Shown: one piece after another, positions 56,337 to 64,000 of the stretch
Position numbering within the stretch: position 1 is the stretch's first letter
How the letters are laid out: every line of letters starts with the position of its first letter
Assembly: GCF_001712795.1 (NCBI RefSeq)
Contig: NZ_KV757553.1
Location: 1 to 64,000 of the forward strand
Source: Nostoc sp. KVJ20
Lineage (GTDB): Bacteria; Cyanobacteriota; Cyanobacteriia; Cyanobacteriales; Nostocaceae
DNA length: 64,000 nt
Reading direction: 5' to 3'
Translations under genes and position numbers: made by a program
Notes under the pieces: generated by a model
Seen by the model: the letters and a program-made list of their open reading frames with translations, nothing else
What the model was told of the DNA's origin: nothing
Database searches by the model: none

Positions 56337-57863
56337 ATGGCATTTTGGTTTCTGTTTATCCTCCTACTGGGGCTAGCTACCTATATAATGGTGCAGCACA
56401 GCGTCGCTCACATCACTCGGACGCCAGTATGGTTGTTGTGGCTGGTTTTAATGACACCAGCATTTCTGTTAAGTGGATGGACGCTGATATACGGGGCGAA
56501 ACCACCTCCACCGCCAGGACTGATCATTTGGTCGTTATTTGTCTGCACACTGTTGTACTGGATGTTGTTTCACTGGGGGCGTCGAGTGCCAAGAGATACA
56601 CAGACCGAAACTGAAGCCCAAGCCCAAGCTTCAGAATCACAGCCGACTATCCAGCCTACCCCAGAGCCAATAGTGCGTCCCATTGAGCCAACGGAAGAAA
56701 CCCAACTGCGAAATTGTTTTCCTTGGTCTGTATACTACGTTCAAAATATTGAGTATCGACCACAAGCTGTGATTTGCCGTGGTCAGTTGCGAACTAAAGC
56801 CAGCAACGCCTACCAGCAGATTAAGACTAATATTGAAGCACAATTTGGCGATCGCTTCTTGCTGATCTTTCAAGAAGGTTTAAATGATAAACCTTTCTTT
56901 GTGCTAGTTCCCAATATTCAAGCTGCTAAAGAGAGAAATACATCACGACGCGACCAGGAACAGTTAACTAAACCAGGATTAGCACTTCTACTACTAGTAG
57001 CTACTTTGCTAACTACTACCTTGGTAGGAGTGGAAATTGCTGGTGTTTCTCTGCCGCCTCTCTGGGAAATTGGCTCTTTGTTCAAAGTTCTATCTAACCC
57101 AGATGTCCTGTTTAAGGGATTGCCTTATGCTTTAGGACTAATGACTATTTTGGGTATTCATGAACTTGGGCATTATTTGACAGCTAAGTTTTACAAAATT
57201 CGCTCGACGTTGCCTTACTTTATTCCCGTACCTTTCTTTTTGGGAACTTTTGGGGCATTTATTCAGATGCGTAGTCCAATTCCCAACCGCAAAGCTTTAT
57301 TTGATATTAGTATTGCTGGCCCAGTTGCAGGTTTTGTTATTACTTTGCCACTACTAATATGGGGCTTGGCTAATTCTGATGTGGTTCCCATCACTGAAAA
57401 AACCCGACTTTTGAATCCTGATGCCCTTAATCCCAAATATTCGATTTTACTGGCGTTACTCTCAAAGTTAGCTTTGGGAAGTGAGTTAACAGCAAAATCA
57501 GCCCTTGACTTGCATCCAGTTGCAGTAGCAGGTTTTCTGGGATTAATTGTGACGGCGTTAAATTTAATGCCTGTGGGACAACTAGATGGAGGTCACATTG
57601 TCCATGCGATGTTTGGACAACGAACTGCGATGGTAATTGGTCAAATTGCTCGCGTGTTGTTGCTATTGCTGGCTTTAGTTCGGGAAGAATTTTTGGTGTG
57701 GGCGATTATCTTATTATTTATGCCGTTGATTGATGAACCTGCGCTAAATGATGTCAGTGAATTGGATAACAAACGTGACGTTTGGGGATTATTGGCAATG
57801 GCTTTGTTGATTATAATTATTTTGCCATTACCGCAAGCGATCGCTAACCTTTTGCAAATTTAA
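56337..57863 (+). CDS. Site-2 protease family zinc metalloprotease (M50)
   Basis: The 508-residue membrane protease has the zinc motif HELGH in LGIHELGHYLTAKF and the third ligand in LMPVGQLDGGHI, as in M50 enzymes. About eight membrane segments surround these. The N-terminal part has two membrane segments, a Pro/Glu-rich linker and an ~80-residue soluble domain (YRPQAVICRGQLR), the layout of cyanobacterial and plastid EGY-type proteases. Those act in chloroplast development and stress; here substrates are unknown. I prefer ATG 56337, where the first membrane segment begins, over 56253. Confidence 0.9.
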   Translation: MAFWFLFILLLGLATYIMVQHSVAHITRTPVWLLWLVLMTPAFLLSGWTLIYGAKPPPPPGLIIWSLFVCTLLYWMLFHWGRRVPRDTQTETEAQAQASESQPTIQPTPEPIVRPIEPTEETQLRNCFPWSVYYVQNIEYRPQAVICRGQLRTKASNAYQQIKTNIEAQFGDRFLLIFQEGLNDKPFFVLVPNIQAAKERNTSRRDQEQLTKPGLALLLLVATLLTTTLVGVEIAGVSLPPLWEIGSLFKVLSNPDVLFKGLPYALGLMTILGIHELGHYLTAKFYKIRSTLPYFIPVPFFLGTFGAFIQMRSPIPNRKALFDISIAGPVAGFVITLPLLIWGLANSDVVPITEKTRLLNPDALNPKYSILLALLSKLALGSELTAKSALDLHPVAVAGFLGLIVTALNLMPVGQLDGGHIVHAMFGQRTAMVIGQIARVLLLLLALVREEFLVWAIILLFMPLIDEPALNDVSELDNKRDVWGLLAMALLIIIILPLPQAIANLLQI

Positions 57864-57971
57864 GTAGAGTATTCACCAATTCTGGATTCTGTATTCTCAC
57901 TCCTGATTTATTTCCTTCATGCAGTACTAGTACAGCGCAGCGTAAATAAGCTACCCATTTGAAATGTCTAA

Positions 57972-58032
57972 AACCCTTACGGAACAGTAATTACGAATTA
58001 CAAATTACGAATTACGAATTACGAATTACACA
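57972..58032 (+). repeat. ATTACGA heptamer array
   Basis: Tandem 7-bp units ATTACGA, with ATTACAA variants, run between the protease and GrpE-like genes. A second small group of the same unit is at about 18830-18890. Confidence 0.65.
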
Positions 58033-58060
58033 AATCAGTACTAGTTCCATATTTGCCTTG

Positions 58061-58861
58061 TCAATTCTCCAAGTCCTCATTCCCTCGTGCTGCTACGATG
58101 ACCTGTGCTTCTCTCAAGACGCGCATGGCTCCGTCGTTACCAGTGGTATCGCCCCATAAATAACCGCGTACTACTTCCTGAATCACGGTGTTATCTGCAA
58201 CATCTGCTCTTAACTCACGTCCCACAGCATACATCGTTTGGGAGTTAAAGGGTTTCCCCTGTGCTGCGATCGGAACAACCCGCCGTTGTCGTAGTACTTC
58301 TAAAAGCGATCGCCTAATTAACTCTACTCCCTGTTGATTGCTGATTAAAATTTCGCTTAAAGATTCTGATATTGGTGATTTTTCAGACACCGTTGATTGA
58401 ACTTCTTTACCACCAAACCACTGTTTTAGCTTTTCCCAGAAGTTTTTTTGTGGGGGAGATTTTGGTATTGAGGTAGCAGATAATGCTTCTATTTCTTCTT
58501 GCCAGTAAGTACAAGCCTGATCTAAAGCATCCAGGATACCCAGCAAATCTTTTAGTAGTTTTTCTTGCTGTTTTTCAAATTTATCCAATGCCTGTTTTTG
58601 GCTTTCTTCCAGGCGTATTTGTAGCTGTTCTTTATCTGTACGAGTTACTTCCAATGCTTGCACCAAAGCATCTTGAGTAGAACGCAATAATTTACCCTGT
58701 TGCTTAACTTCATGGCGCAAAGCAGTCCATTCTGCCACCATTTGATAGGCATCAAAAGAATTAGTAGATTCTGGTGCCTTAACCAGATAGTCTGGTGGCG
58801 TTTGTTCTGAATGTAAATAATCTAAAAATTTGTTAAATAAAGTTTCTTTGTTATTTGTCAT
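58061..58861 (-). CDS. GrpE-like nucleotide exchange factor, long form
   Basis: The 266-residue protein has a charged coiled-coil region (residues ~50-115, many Glu, Gln and Lys), a 50-residue insert, and a C-terminal GrpE-type beta wing (PFNSQTMYAVGRE, VIQEVVRGYLWGD, LREAQVIVA). GrpE frees ADP from Hsp70. This copy is longer than usual and has a divergent centre. Its ATG is part of a heptamer repeat. It is the third gene after the TPR and J-like genes, so the three are probably cotranscribed as an Hsp70-helper cluster; no dnaK gene is in the window. Confidence 0.8.
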   Translation of the reverse strand: MTNNKETLFNKFLDYLHSEQTPPDYLVKAPESTNSFDAYQMVAEWTALRHEVKQQGKLLRSTQDALVQALEVTRTDKEQLQIRLEESQKQALDKFEKQQEKLLKDLLGILDALDQACTYWQEEIEALSATSIPKSPPQKNFWEKLKQWFGGKEVQSTVSEKSPISESLSEILISNQQGVELIRRSLLEVLRQRRVVPIAAQGKPFNSQTMYAVGRELRADVADNTVIQEVVRGYLWGDTTGNDGAMRVLREAQVIVAARGNEDLEN

Positions 58862-58885
58862 TTGTCATTTGTCATTTGTTTTCAA
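58855..58885. repeat. Heptamer repeat providing the GrpE-like start codon
   Basis: The minus strand reads AAATGAC three times over, and the third ATG is the start codon. After it come CCATTCCCCATTCCCC units in the 58890-58925 spacer. Confidence 0.65.
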
Positions 58886-58931
58886 TACCCCATTCCCCAT
58901 TCCCCATTCCCCATTCCCCATTTCCAAACAA

Positions 58932-59228
58932 TCAAAATGTGGCACGAATTAAATCATCTAGGCTAACTTCTAGTTGAGCGATCGCTTTTTCTCGTACCTG
59001 TTTTAATATTTCTGGGTTCAGTTCTGCTTCTAAGGGACGAATCTTCAAAAAATCCTCATTTTGGATTGTCTCTCCTTTACGAAGTGCCTCGTAAGCTCCT
59101 CGAATTGCCTTAAATTCTTCTGGATAAGTATGAGCGGGAAATTCACGCAGCTTGGAATGATACGCCGCTTTAATTTCAGCGGGGGTAGCTCCTGGAGAAA
59201 TTCCTAAGTGTTCGTGGTGGGAAGTCAT
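58932..59228 (-). CDS. J-domain-like protein without the HPD motif
   Basis: The 98-residue protein begins with a J-domain sequence: HHEHLGISPGATPAEIKAAY, then KFKAIRGAYEAL-type helix. The loop that should carry His-Pro-Asp reads FPAHTYPEEF. Without HPD it is unlikely to stimulate Hsp70 ATPase, but could bind it or its partners. The C-terminal helix region (ILKQVREKAIAQLEVSLDDLI) is uncharacterised. ATG 59228 is chosen; the frame to 59294 is repeat-derived. It lies between the TPR and GrpE-like genes on one strand. Confidence 0.8.
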   Translation of the reverse strand: MTSHHEHLGISPGATPAEIKAAYHSKLREFPAHTYPEEFKAIRGAYEALRKGETIQNEDFLKIRPLEAELNPEILKQVREKAIAQLEVSLDDLIRATF

Positions 59229-59366
59229 AAATGGGGATTGGGGACTGGGGACTGGGACTTGTACTGAGCGTTGCTGTTGGTGCAGCCTCTCCAAGAGTTA
59301 TATTGATTCTGACTCCTGAATTCTGAATTCTGAATTCTTCTTCAATTAAAATAATTGCTGAAAATT

Positions 59367-61856
59367 TCATCTTCTTCTACCCTTTGGTTTTCTAGAGGTA
59401 GGTGGTAAGCTTCTAAAGATAAAGTCTAAGTCGATCTCTGATTCATCATCTTCTTCCTCATCATCATCCAAGAAATTAGGCATACTGTTTAACATCATTT
59501 GCTTAAGTTCTGGAAGCATCTTCTCAAACTCAGCTTGGGGAATTTTGCTGCCAAATAATTTTTTAAGCATCCCTTCTAATAAATCATCAATATTTGACAT
59601 ATTCAGATTGTCAAATTTCTCTGGATCTGGCATTATGCTCTGAGTTTCTTTAGCGGCAAGAAACGCCTGTTCTTCCCGAAATGCTTGTAATGCTTTGGCA
59701 TCTTGTAGGCGACGAGCTAATTCAAATCCCTCTTGCTTTAATTGTTCATATTTTGGTTGATTGAGATGGTAGGTAGTGGCTCTAGCTAATAGCAATAAAG
59801 GATTTTGTGGTTCCCGACGTAATGCTTCTTCTAAGGCAGGAATCAAGGTTGTAATCCAGCCAAAACGGCGTGCTTGCAGTTGGATATTTGCCAGAGCATT
59901 GCCTGGTTGGGGCATGGTGTCGAGGTAGGCACGCAGAGGAGATTCTAGTTTTTGGGGACTTCCTTCTTTGACAGCTAAGACAACTAAATGGGCAACTCTG
60001 GCTTCTGGGTGTTCTGCTGATAGGTTGAACAACTTTTGCAGATATTGATTTGTTAAAGCGGCGATGCCTTTTTCGCGTTTGGCGAATAGATGGATAGAAA
60101 GAGCGATCGCTTGCAATACAAAAATTTGCTCATTTCCAGATATTTGTTCTAAGAGAGCTTCCCAGGCTTCGGTGGCTGCTTTTTGATTTAACGAAACTCG
60201 TCCGCCAGAGTTGGGAGAACTTTGTACTGCATTCACAAAAATTTGACAGGCACGCAAAGCCGGATCTTTCTGCTCTTTCCCCTGCACCAGACGACTAAAG
60301 AAAGGATAACTTAGCGTAGAAATAGCATCCACCCAGGGCAATACTTCTACTTCCGATTCAATACTGAAGTCGCCAAAGTGCTTGCCAAAACGCCGACGAG
60401 CTTCATTACGTGCTTGTTTGTCTCCTAGTTCATCCCAACAACTCAGCAAGCCATCATAAATTTCTTGATAGCGACAGCCACCTTCAATGGCTTGGGTAAT
60501 CAGTGCGATCGCTTCAGTATAATTTTCCTCCATTGCCGCAAAAAGTCCCTTGCGGCCAAGTAATTCGGGTGATGTGGGACAGATACGTTCTGCTTGTTGT
60601 AAAGCTCCTAAAGCAGCGCGATCGCGATCTAGTGCCATGTAAGCATCTGCCATCCGGCAATGGAGGTGAGCTAAGGTTGGTTTCAACCGTTCCGCAGGCC
60701 ATTCTTGAGGCTTTTGTTTTCCTTCCTGCTCTAACCACTTCAACAACTGAGTCAACAAACGTCGGCGTTCTTGCTCAGAATCAGTAACTTCAAAGACCTC
60801 TAACAGGTTAACTGCCAACTGCGGGTTAAAGGGTTTCTCTGTTAATAAAGGCTGCCAAAATAGCTCTGCACATTCTGCTTGTCCTTGATTAAGTGCCTGT
60901 TGACCTGCAAGGGTTAAAAGCGATGTCCGCAGAATATTTAGTTCCGGGAAACGATCTGCACACCGTTCCATCCGTAGCAACACATGGGCGGCATCATGAT
61001 GATTGCCATCATTAATTAGCTGTACAATTGCCAACGCTGATATTGCATCCTGGATCACCTGGTCTGATTGTTCCAGATTTTGGGGATTGAGGGGTGGTTC
61101 TCCGGTCTTTGCTTGTTGGGAAGTTGCCAACCGCTCTAAAATTGGATGTTCCAAATACTTTGGTCTGCCAAAGGTGAATCTGGATGATTGCAAACCCAAT
61201 AGATTAGCGGCTGCACTCCAACTACCACTCACTTGCTGACTGTAAACAAGCCAAGCATTTGGTAAATCTCCTGGGGTGATGGGGCGCTTAATTTTTTGAA
61301 AAGATGTCAAAGCGGCTTGTGGTTGTTCATTTTTGAGAGCAATAACCCCTCGAACCCAGTGGAGTTGGGCAGCGCTGAAGCGTTTAGATTGTTGGTTGAT
61401 TAACTGCTCAACTGTGGCGATATCTCCTTTGAGCAATAGGAGCTTGAGATAAGAGATGCTGTAGTCTTTGGTGAGATTGCCTGCTTCAAAAGCCTCACGG
61501 AGCAAATTCAGAGCTACGTCCAATTGATTCAACTCTAGCAAACACCTTGCTTGCCAGTAGTGAGCCTCTCCTGCCAGACCCAATTGTAGAGCGCGTCCAA
61601 AAGATTTTTCTGCCTGTTTAAAATCTTGCTTCTGGAATTCCTGTTGACCCCGCAGTAACCAAATCTCTGATTCTTTGGGAGTGAATTCAATATCAGGATG
61701 CGATCGCTGATTTTTTTTAATTTCTTCTAACGCCTGCCGATATTTTTTCTGCTTCAGCAATTCTTGCAGTTTTACCTGGAAGGGGTTTTCAGCAAGTTTT
61801 GTACCTGTGCTAGAGACATGTTTTGGTGAGTGGTGTTTGGACTCATGTTTAGCCAT
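59367..61856 (-). CDS. Large TPR protein of the J-like/GrpE-like cluster
   Basis: The 829-residue protein is built of helical TPR-like repeats for residues ~30-700, for example YRQALEEIKKNQRSHPD, KQAEKSFGRALQLGLAGEA and AQLHWVRGVIALKNEQPQAALTSF (short parts given). A linker carries LEGMLKKLFGSK and PEFEKMLPELKQMML-type helices. It ends in an acidic run (DDDEEEDDE), then a basic tail RKPKGRRR. It has no signal or membrane segment. By its position it would be the scaffold of a small chaperone set with the J-like and GrpE-like proteins. I cannot name a function with more certainty. Confidence 0.8.
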   Translation of the reverse strand: MAKHESKHHSPKHVSSTGTKLAENPFQVKLQELLKQKKYRQALEEIKKNQRSHPDIEFTPKESEIWLLRGQQEFQKQDFKQAEKSFGRALQLGLAGEAHYWQARCLLELNQLDVALNLLREAFEAGNLTKDYSISYLKLLLLKGDIATVEQLINQQSKRFSAAQLHWVRGVIALKNEQPQAALTSFQKIKRPITPGDLPNAWLVYSQQVSGSWSAAANLLGLQSSRFTFGRPKYLEHPILERLATSQQAKTGEPPLNPQNLEQSDQVIQDAISALAIVQLINDGNHHDAAHVLLRMERCADRFPELNILRTSLLTLAGQQALNQGQAECAELFWQPLLTEKPFNPQLAVNLLEVFEVTDSEQERRRLLTQLLKWLEQEGKQKPQEWPAERLKPTLAHLHCRMADAYMALDRDRAALGALQQAERICPTSPELLGRKGLFAAMEENYTEAIALITQAIEGGCRYQEIYDGLLSCWDELGDKQARNEARRRFGKHFGDFSIESEVEVLPWVDAISTLSYPFFSRLVQGKEQKDPALRACQIFVNAVQSSPNSGGRVSLNQKAATEAWEALLEQISGNEQIFVLQAIALSIHLFAKREKGIAALTNQYLQKLFNLSAEHPEARVAHLVVLAVKEGSPQKLESPLRAYLDTMPQPGNALANIQLQARRFGWITTLIPALEEALRREPQNPLLLLARATTYHLNQPKYEQLKQEGFELARRLQDAKALQAFREEQAFLAAKETQSIMPDPEKFDNLNMSNIDDLLEGMLKKLFGSKIPQAEFEKMLPELKQMMLNSMPNFLDDDEEEDDESEIDLDFIFRSLPPTSRKPKGRRR

Positions 61857-62325
61857 CCTTGCCTCCAGTTTGGTAAAACTGTTGATACACCCTATATATA
61901 TTTAATCAAGATATCAGCGATCACGATCGTTTCATAGGTAGTTGCTGACCGAAAAAGAATCATGATTAACAATTCAAAATTCAAAATATGAAATATGAAA
62001 AAGTTGGATATTTTTTTACGATACTTACGCCATGTGCGACTTTATCTCAAACCTAACCCCCAACCCCTTCCCTACAAGGGAAGGGGAGCAAAAATCAAAG
62101 CCTCTCTCCTTTTAGGAGAGAGGTTTGGAGAGAGGTAAGAATATTAAGTTGCACATCGCGTGATACTTGTGTGTAAACCCCAGCCCAAAGTGAGCGAGGC
62201 TTTGATTTTTCCTCACAAGACAGTGGTGGTGGGTTTAAATATCCCACACTCCTAAATTTTTATCAATTCTGACTCCTGTTAGCGGTAGCGGGGCGTTTAG
62301 CCCATTCTGACTCCTGAATTCTTCT
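61857..62325. other. Spacer with two palindromes
   Basis: No gene is seen. At 62067-62086 a CCCCTTCCCTACAAGGGAAGGGG palindrome (10-bp arms) and at 62103-62125 a CTCTCTCCTTTTAGGAGAGAG palindrome stand close together in the usual Nostoc low-complexity form. Near 62270-62330 are TTCTGACTCCTG repeats. Confidence 0.5.
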
Positions 62326-63585
62326 TCAACGTTTTGCTAATTCTGGAGTCCGCCCTTTCAAACCAATCATCAATTTCAGCATAAACACCTTTAACATCGG
62401 TACTCGCTGTAAAAGCCATAAACCCAGGCGACGAACCACCACCACAGGTAAGAAGTTATTAGAAAACATCCGATCTAACAAATCGGTGAAACCTAAAATT
62501 GTCAGATTTTCTAACTTACGCCAGCGTTCATAACCTTTGAGAATCTGGATGTCACCAATATCTTTACCCGCTTTGTGCGCTGCTTGAATTACTTGCGCCA
62601 AAGCCGCTGCATCCCGAATACCCAAATTTAAACCTTGTCCACCGACGGGATGGCAATTGTGCGCCGCATCACCAATTAATGCTAGTCGGGGGAGAACATA
62701 GCGATCGCTTTGCATGAGTTGTACCTGAAAAACAAAGCGATCGCCTAGTAATTCCAATTTTCCCATTTGATCGCCATAGCGGCGGGTTAATTCTGCCAAA
62801 AATTGCTCATCATTTAAGGCACACAAAGCTTTTGCTTCTTCGTGGGGTGCTGTCCAGACAATGCGGCAACGGTTCCCCGGTAAAGGTAAAATCGCAAAGG
62901 GCCCGCTAGACCAAAATCTTTCGTAAGCAGTGTTATTGTGGGGTTTTTCTGGTTTGACAAATGCCACAATGCAAGACTGCCAATATTTCCAGCCAGAGGT
63001 TTTGATTCCAGCAGCTTGCCGAATTGGCGATCGCGATCCGTCTGCTGCTACAACTAATTTGCTGCGAACTGTTCTTAGCTGATCGGCAACTTTTATATCT
63101 ATGGCGACTATATTCTGCTGGTACTGCGTATTTACCACTTCCGCCGGACACAGATAAGTCACATTTGGGCAATCTTGGATAAAGTCTTGCAAAGGCTGCA
63201 ATAGGGCTTGGTGTTCCGCCACATAACCCAACTCTGCTGTATGTATATCATCTGTGGTAAATTCCACCACATTGGGATAATCGGCATCAGAAAGACGAAC
63301 TCGGCAATACTTGGCGATTTGAGGCAACATTTTGTCCCAAACTCCAATTCCTTCATAAATTAGTGACGAAAGCTTGTGAACTGCATAGGCTTGTCCCTTG
63401 GCTACCGCCGCTGATGCCACTTTCGCCTCAATTAGCAAGACACTCAAACCAGAATCTTTTAAAGCAGAGGCTAGAGTTAACCCAATAATCCCACCGCCGA
63501 CAATTACCAAATCATATTCATATCCCCGCTCATTTGGCGGTGTTGGTTGAGGGGAAAGAGTTTGCTCAAGCTGCGTTATGGTCAT
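62326..63585 (-). CDS. UbiH/Coq6-type FAD-dependent hydroxylase
   Basis: The 419-residue flavoprotein has the FAD dinucleotide loop DLVIVGGGIIGLTLA, the second FAD motif RLALIGDAAHNCHPVGGQGLNLG, and the class A segment KLVVAADGSRSPIR. Such enzymes hydroxylate quinone rings with NADPH and O2; cyanobacterial members are proposed to act in plastoquinone or other lipid-quinone synthesis. A C-terminal amphipathic stretch may bind membrane. A Coq4 homologue is also in the window, 52 kb away, but no operon links them. The start ATG 63585 fits the family. Confidence 0.9.
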   Translation of the reverse strand: MTITQLEQTLSPQPTPPNERGYEYDLVIVGGGIIGLTLASALKDSGLSVLLIEAKVASAAVAKGQAYAVHKLSSLIYEGIGVWDKMLPQIAKYCRVRLSDADYPNVVEFTTDDIHTAELGYVAEHQALLQPLQDFIQDCPNVTYLCPAEVVNTQYQQNIVAIDIKVADQLRTVRSKLVVAADGSRSPIRQAAGIKTSGWKYWQSCIVAFVKPEKPHNNTAYERFWSSGPFAILPLPGNRCRIVWTAPHEEAKALCALNDEQFLAELTRRYGDQMGKLELLGDRFVFQVQLMQSDRYVLPRLALIGDAAHNCHPVGGQGLNLGIRDAAALAQVIQAAHKAGKDIGDIQILKGYERWRKLENLTILGFTDLLDRMFSNNFLPVVVVRRLGLWLLQRVPMLKVFMLKLMIGLKGRTPELAKR

Positions 63586-64000
63586 TGTTAAGTTAGGTTA
63601 CAGCGTCTTAACTCTTATTTTGACGCGATCGCGCCTCCTTGAGCAAGTTAACAATTCAAAATTAAATAGGACTTACGCACTCAAAACCTGAAAACTTGAT
63701 CCCTTCTAACCCCTCTTAAAAAGGCTACGTGTATACACAAGTTATCGAATTACCCCACCCTAACCCTCCCCTTGCAAAGGGGAGGGAACTGGATTTTCTA
63801 TTTCCCCCCTTTGCAAGGGCAGGGCTGATTCATTCCCTAAATAGCTAGAAAAATCAAGGGTTCTAGCAATTTTAAATTGGTTATTTTGTTACCAGCGTGC
63901 CGATAAAATGAACTATTTTACTGATATTTAAGTGCTTAAACGTTCATCTCATCGTCACGCTTACTTACAATTTTCTTGCTAACCATCTTGACAAATCCTG
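63586..64000. other. Repeat-rich end of the window
   Basis: No gene is seen. A perfect palindrome CCCTCCCCTTGCAAAGGGG at 63764-63786 is followed by a second, CCCCTTTGCAAGGGC-like segment near 63805-63825. The sequence TAGGACTTACGCAC at 63669 is the outer end of the palindromic element family at 40458. Confidence 0.45.

Noticed and set aside
1..64000. CRISPR arrays
   Set aside because: The tandem repeats are 7-bp or 22-bp units without spacers of constant length; no cas gene is present.
1..64000. tRNA, rRNA and known riboswitches
   Set aside because: I found no TTCGAATCC-type T-loop with matching arms and no riboswitch core in the gaps, but this was by eye and covariance searches were not run.

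Overview
The window comes from a filamentous, heterocyst-forming cyanobacterium of the Nostoc/Anabaena group. The grounds are frequent GCGATCGC-type (HIP1) octamers, the cytochrome b6f genes petB/petD, a CnfR (PatB)-type nitrogen-fixation regulator next to a nif-type FdxB ferredoxin and a second-type cytochrome oxidase operon, 14-blade NB-ARC/WD40 and giant Ser/Thr-His kinase genes, and many short heptamer repeats and palindromic mini-elements between genes. I see no rRNA, tRNA, CRISPR array, complete transposase or phage module.

Layout. 1-13.5 kb: palindromic repeats, an NB-ARC/WD40 protein, a haem-sensor cyclase, a degenerate GH13 amylase-like protein, a Coq4 homologue, a flavin monooxygenase pair, and small hypothetical genes including a stand-alone copy of a module usually fused to CHAT/TPR proteins. 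13.5-16.8 kb: repeats, cysK and a small GAF protein. 16.8-26.0 kb: the most coherent block, probably serving micro-oxic nitrogen fixation: an ArsC-like nitrogenase-associated protein with a His-rich tail, a cysteine-dioxygenase-like cupin coupled to a previously unlisted 56-residue peptide, a TPR-like protein, coxC-coxA-coxB (A2-type oxidase, with a nested mobile palindrome between coxA and coxC), fdxB, and divergently cnfR. The fdxB/cnfR gap holds a perfect NtcA-type palindrome.

26-48.5 kb is mostly housekeeping and small accessory genes: a sucrase/ferredoxin-like protein, Uma2, a ROK kinase, a MazF toxin-antitoxin pair, proB, a YqeG phosphatase, a disrupted PD-(D/E)xK-like gene, ruvX with a GNAT gene, an RDD/pentapeptide protein, a glycosyltransferase with a GDP-mannose dehydratase-type enzyme, an RsbW-like ATPase, petB-petD and ctpA. 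48.6-64 kb: a 2108-residue hybrid Ser/Thr-His kinase, the remnant of another hybrid kinase, an MBL-fold protein, a site-2 protease, a TPR/J-like/GrpE-like chaperone-type cluster without an Hsp70 gene, and a UbiH-type hydroxylase.

A theme of the whole window is that short repeats intrude on genes. Heptamer repeats supply the start codon of proB and of the GrpE-like gene, the last codons and stop of coxB, and an in-frame insertion in the giant kinase. A 152-bp insert breaks one gene, and palindromic elements with shared ends sit in the cox operon and elsewhere.
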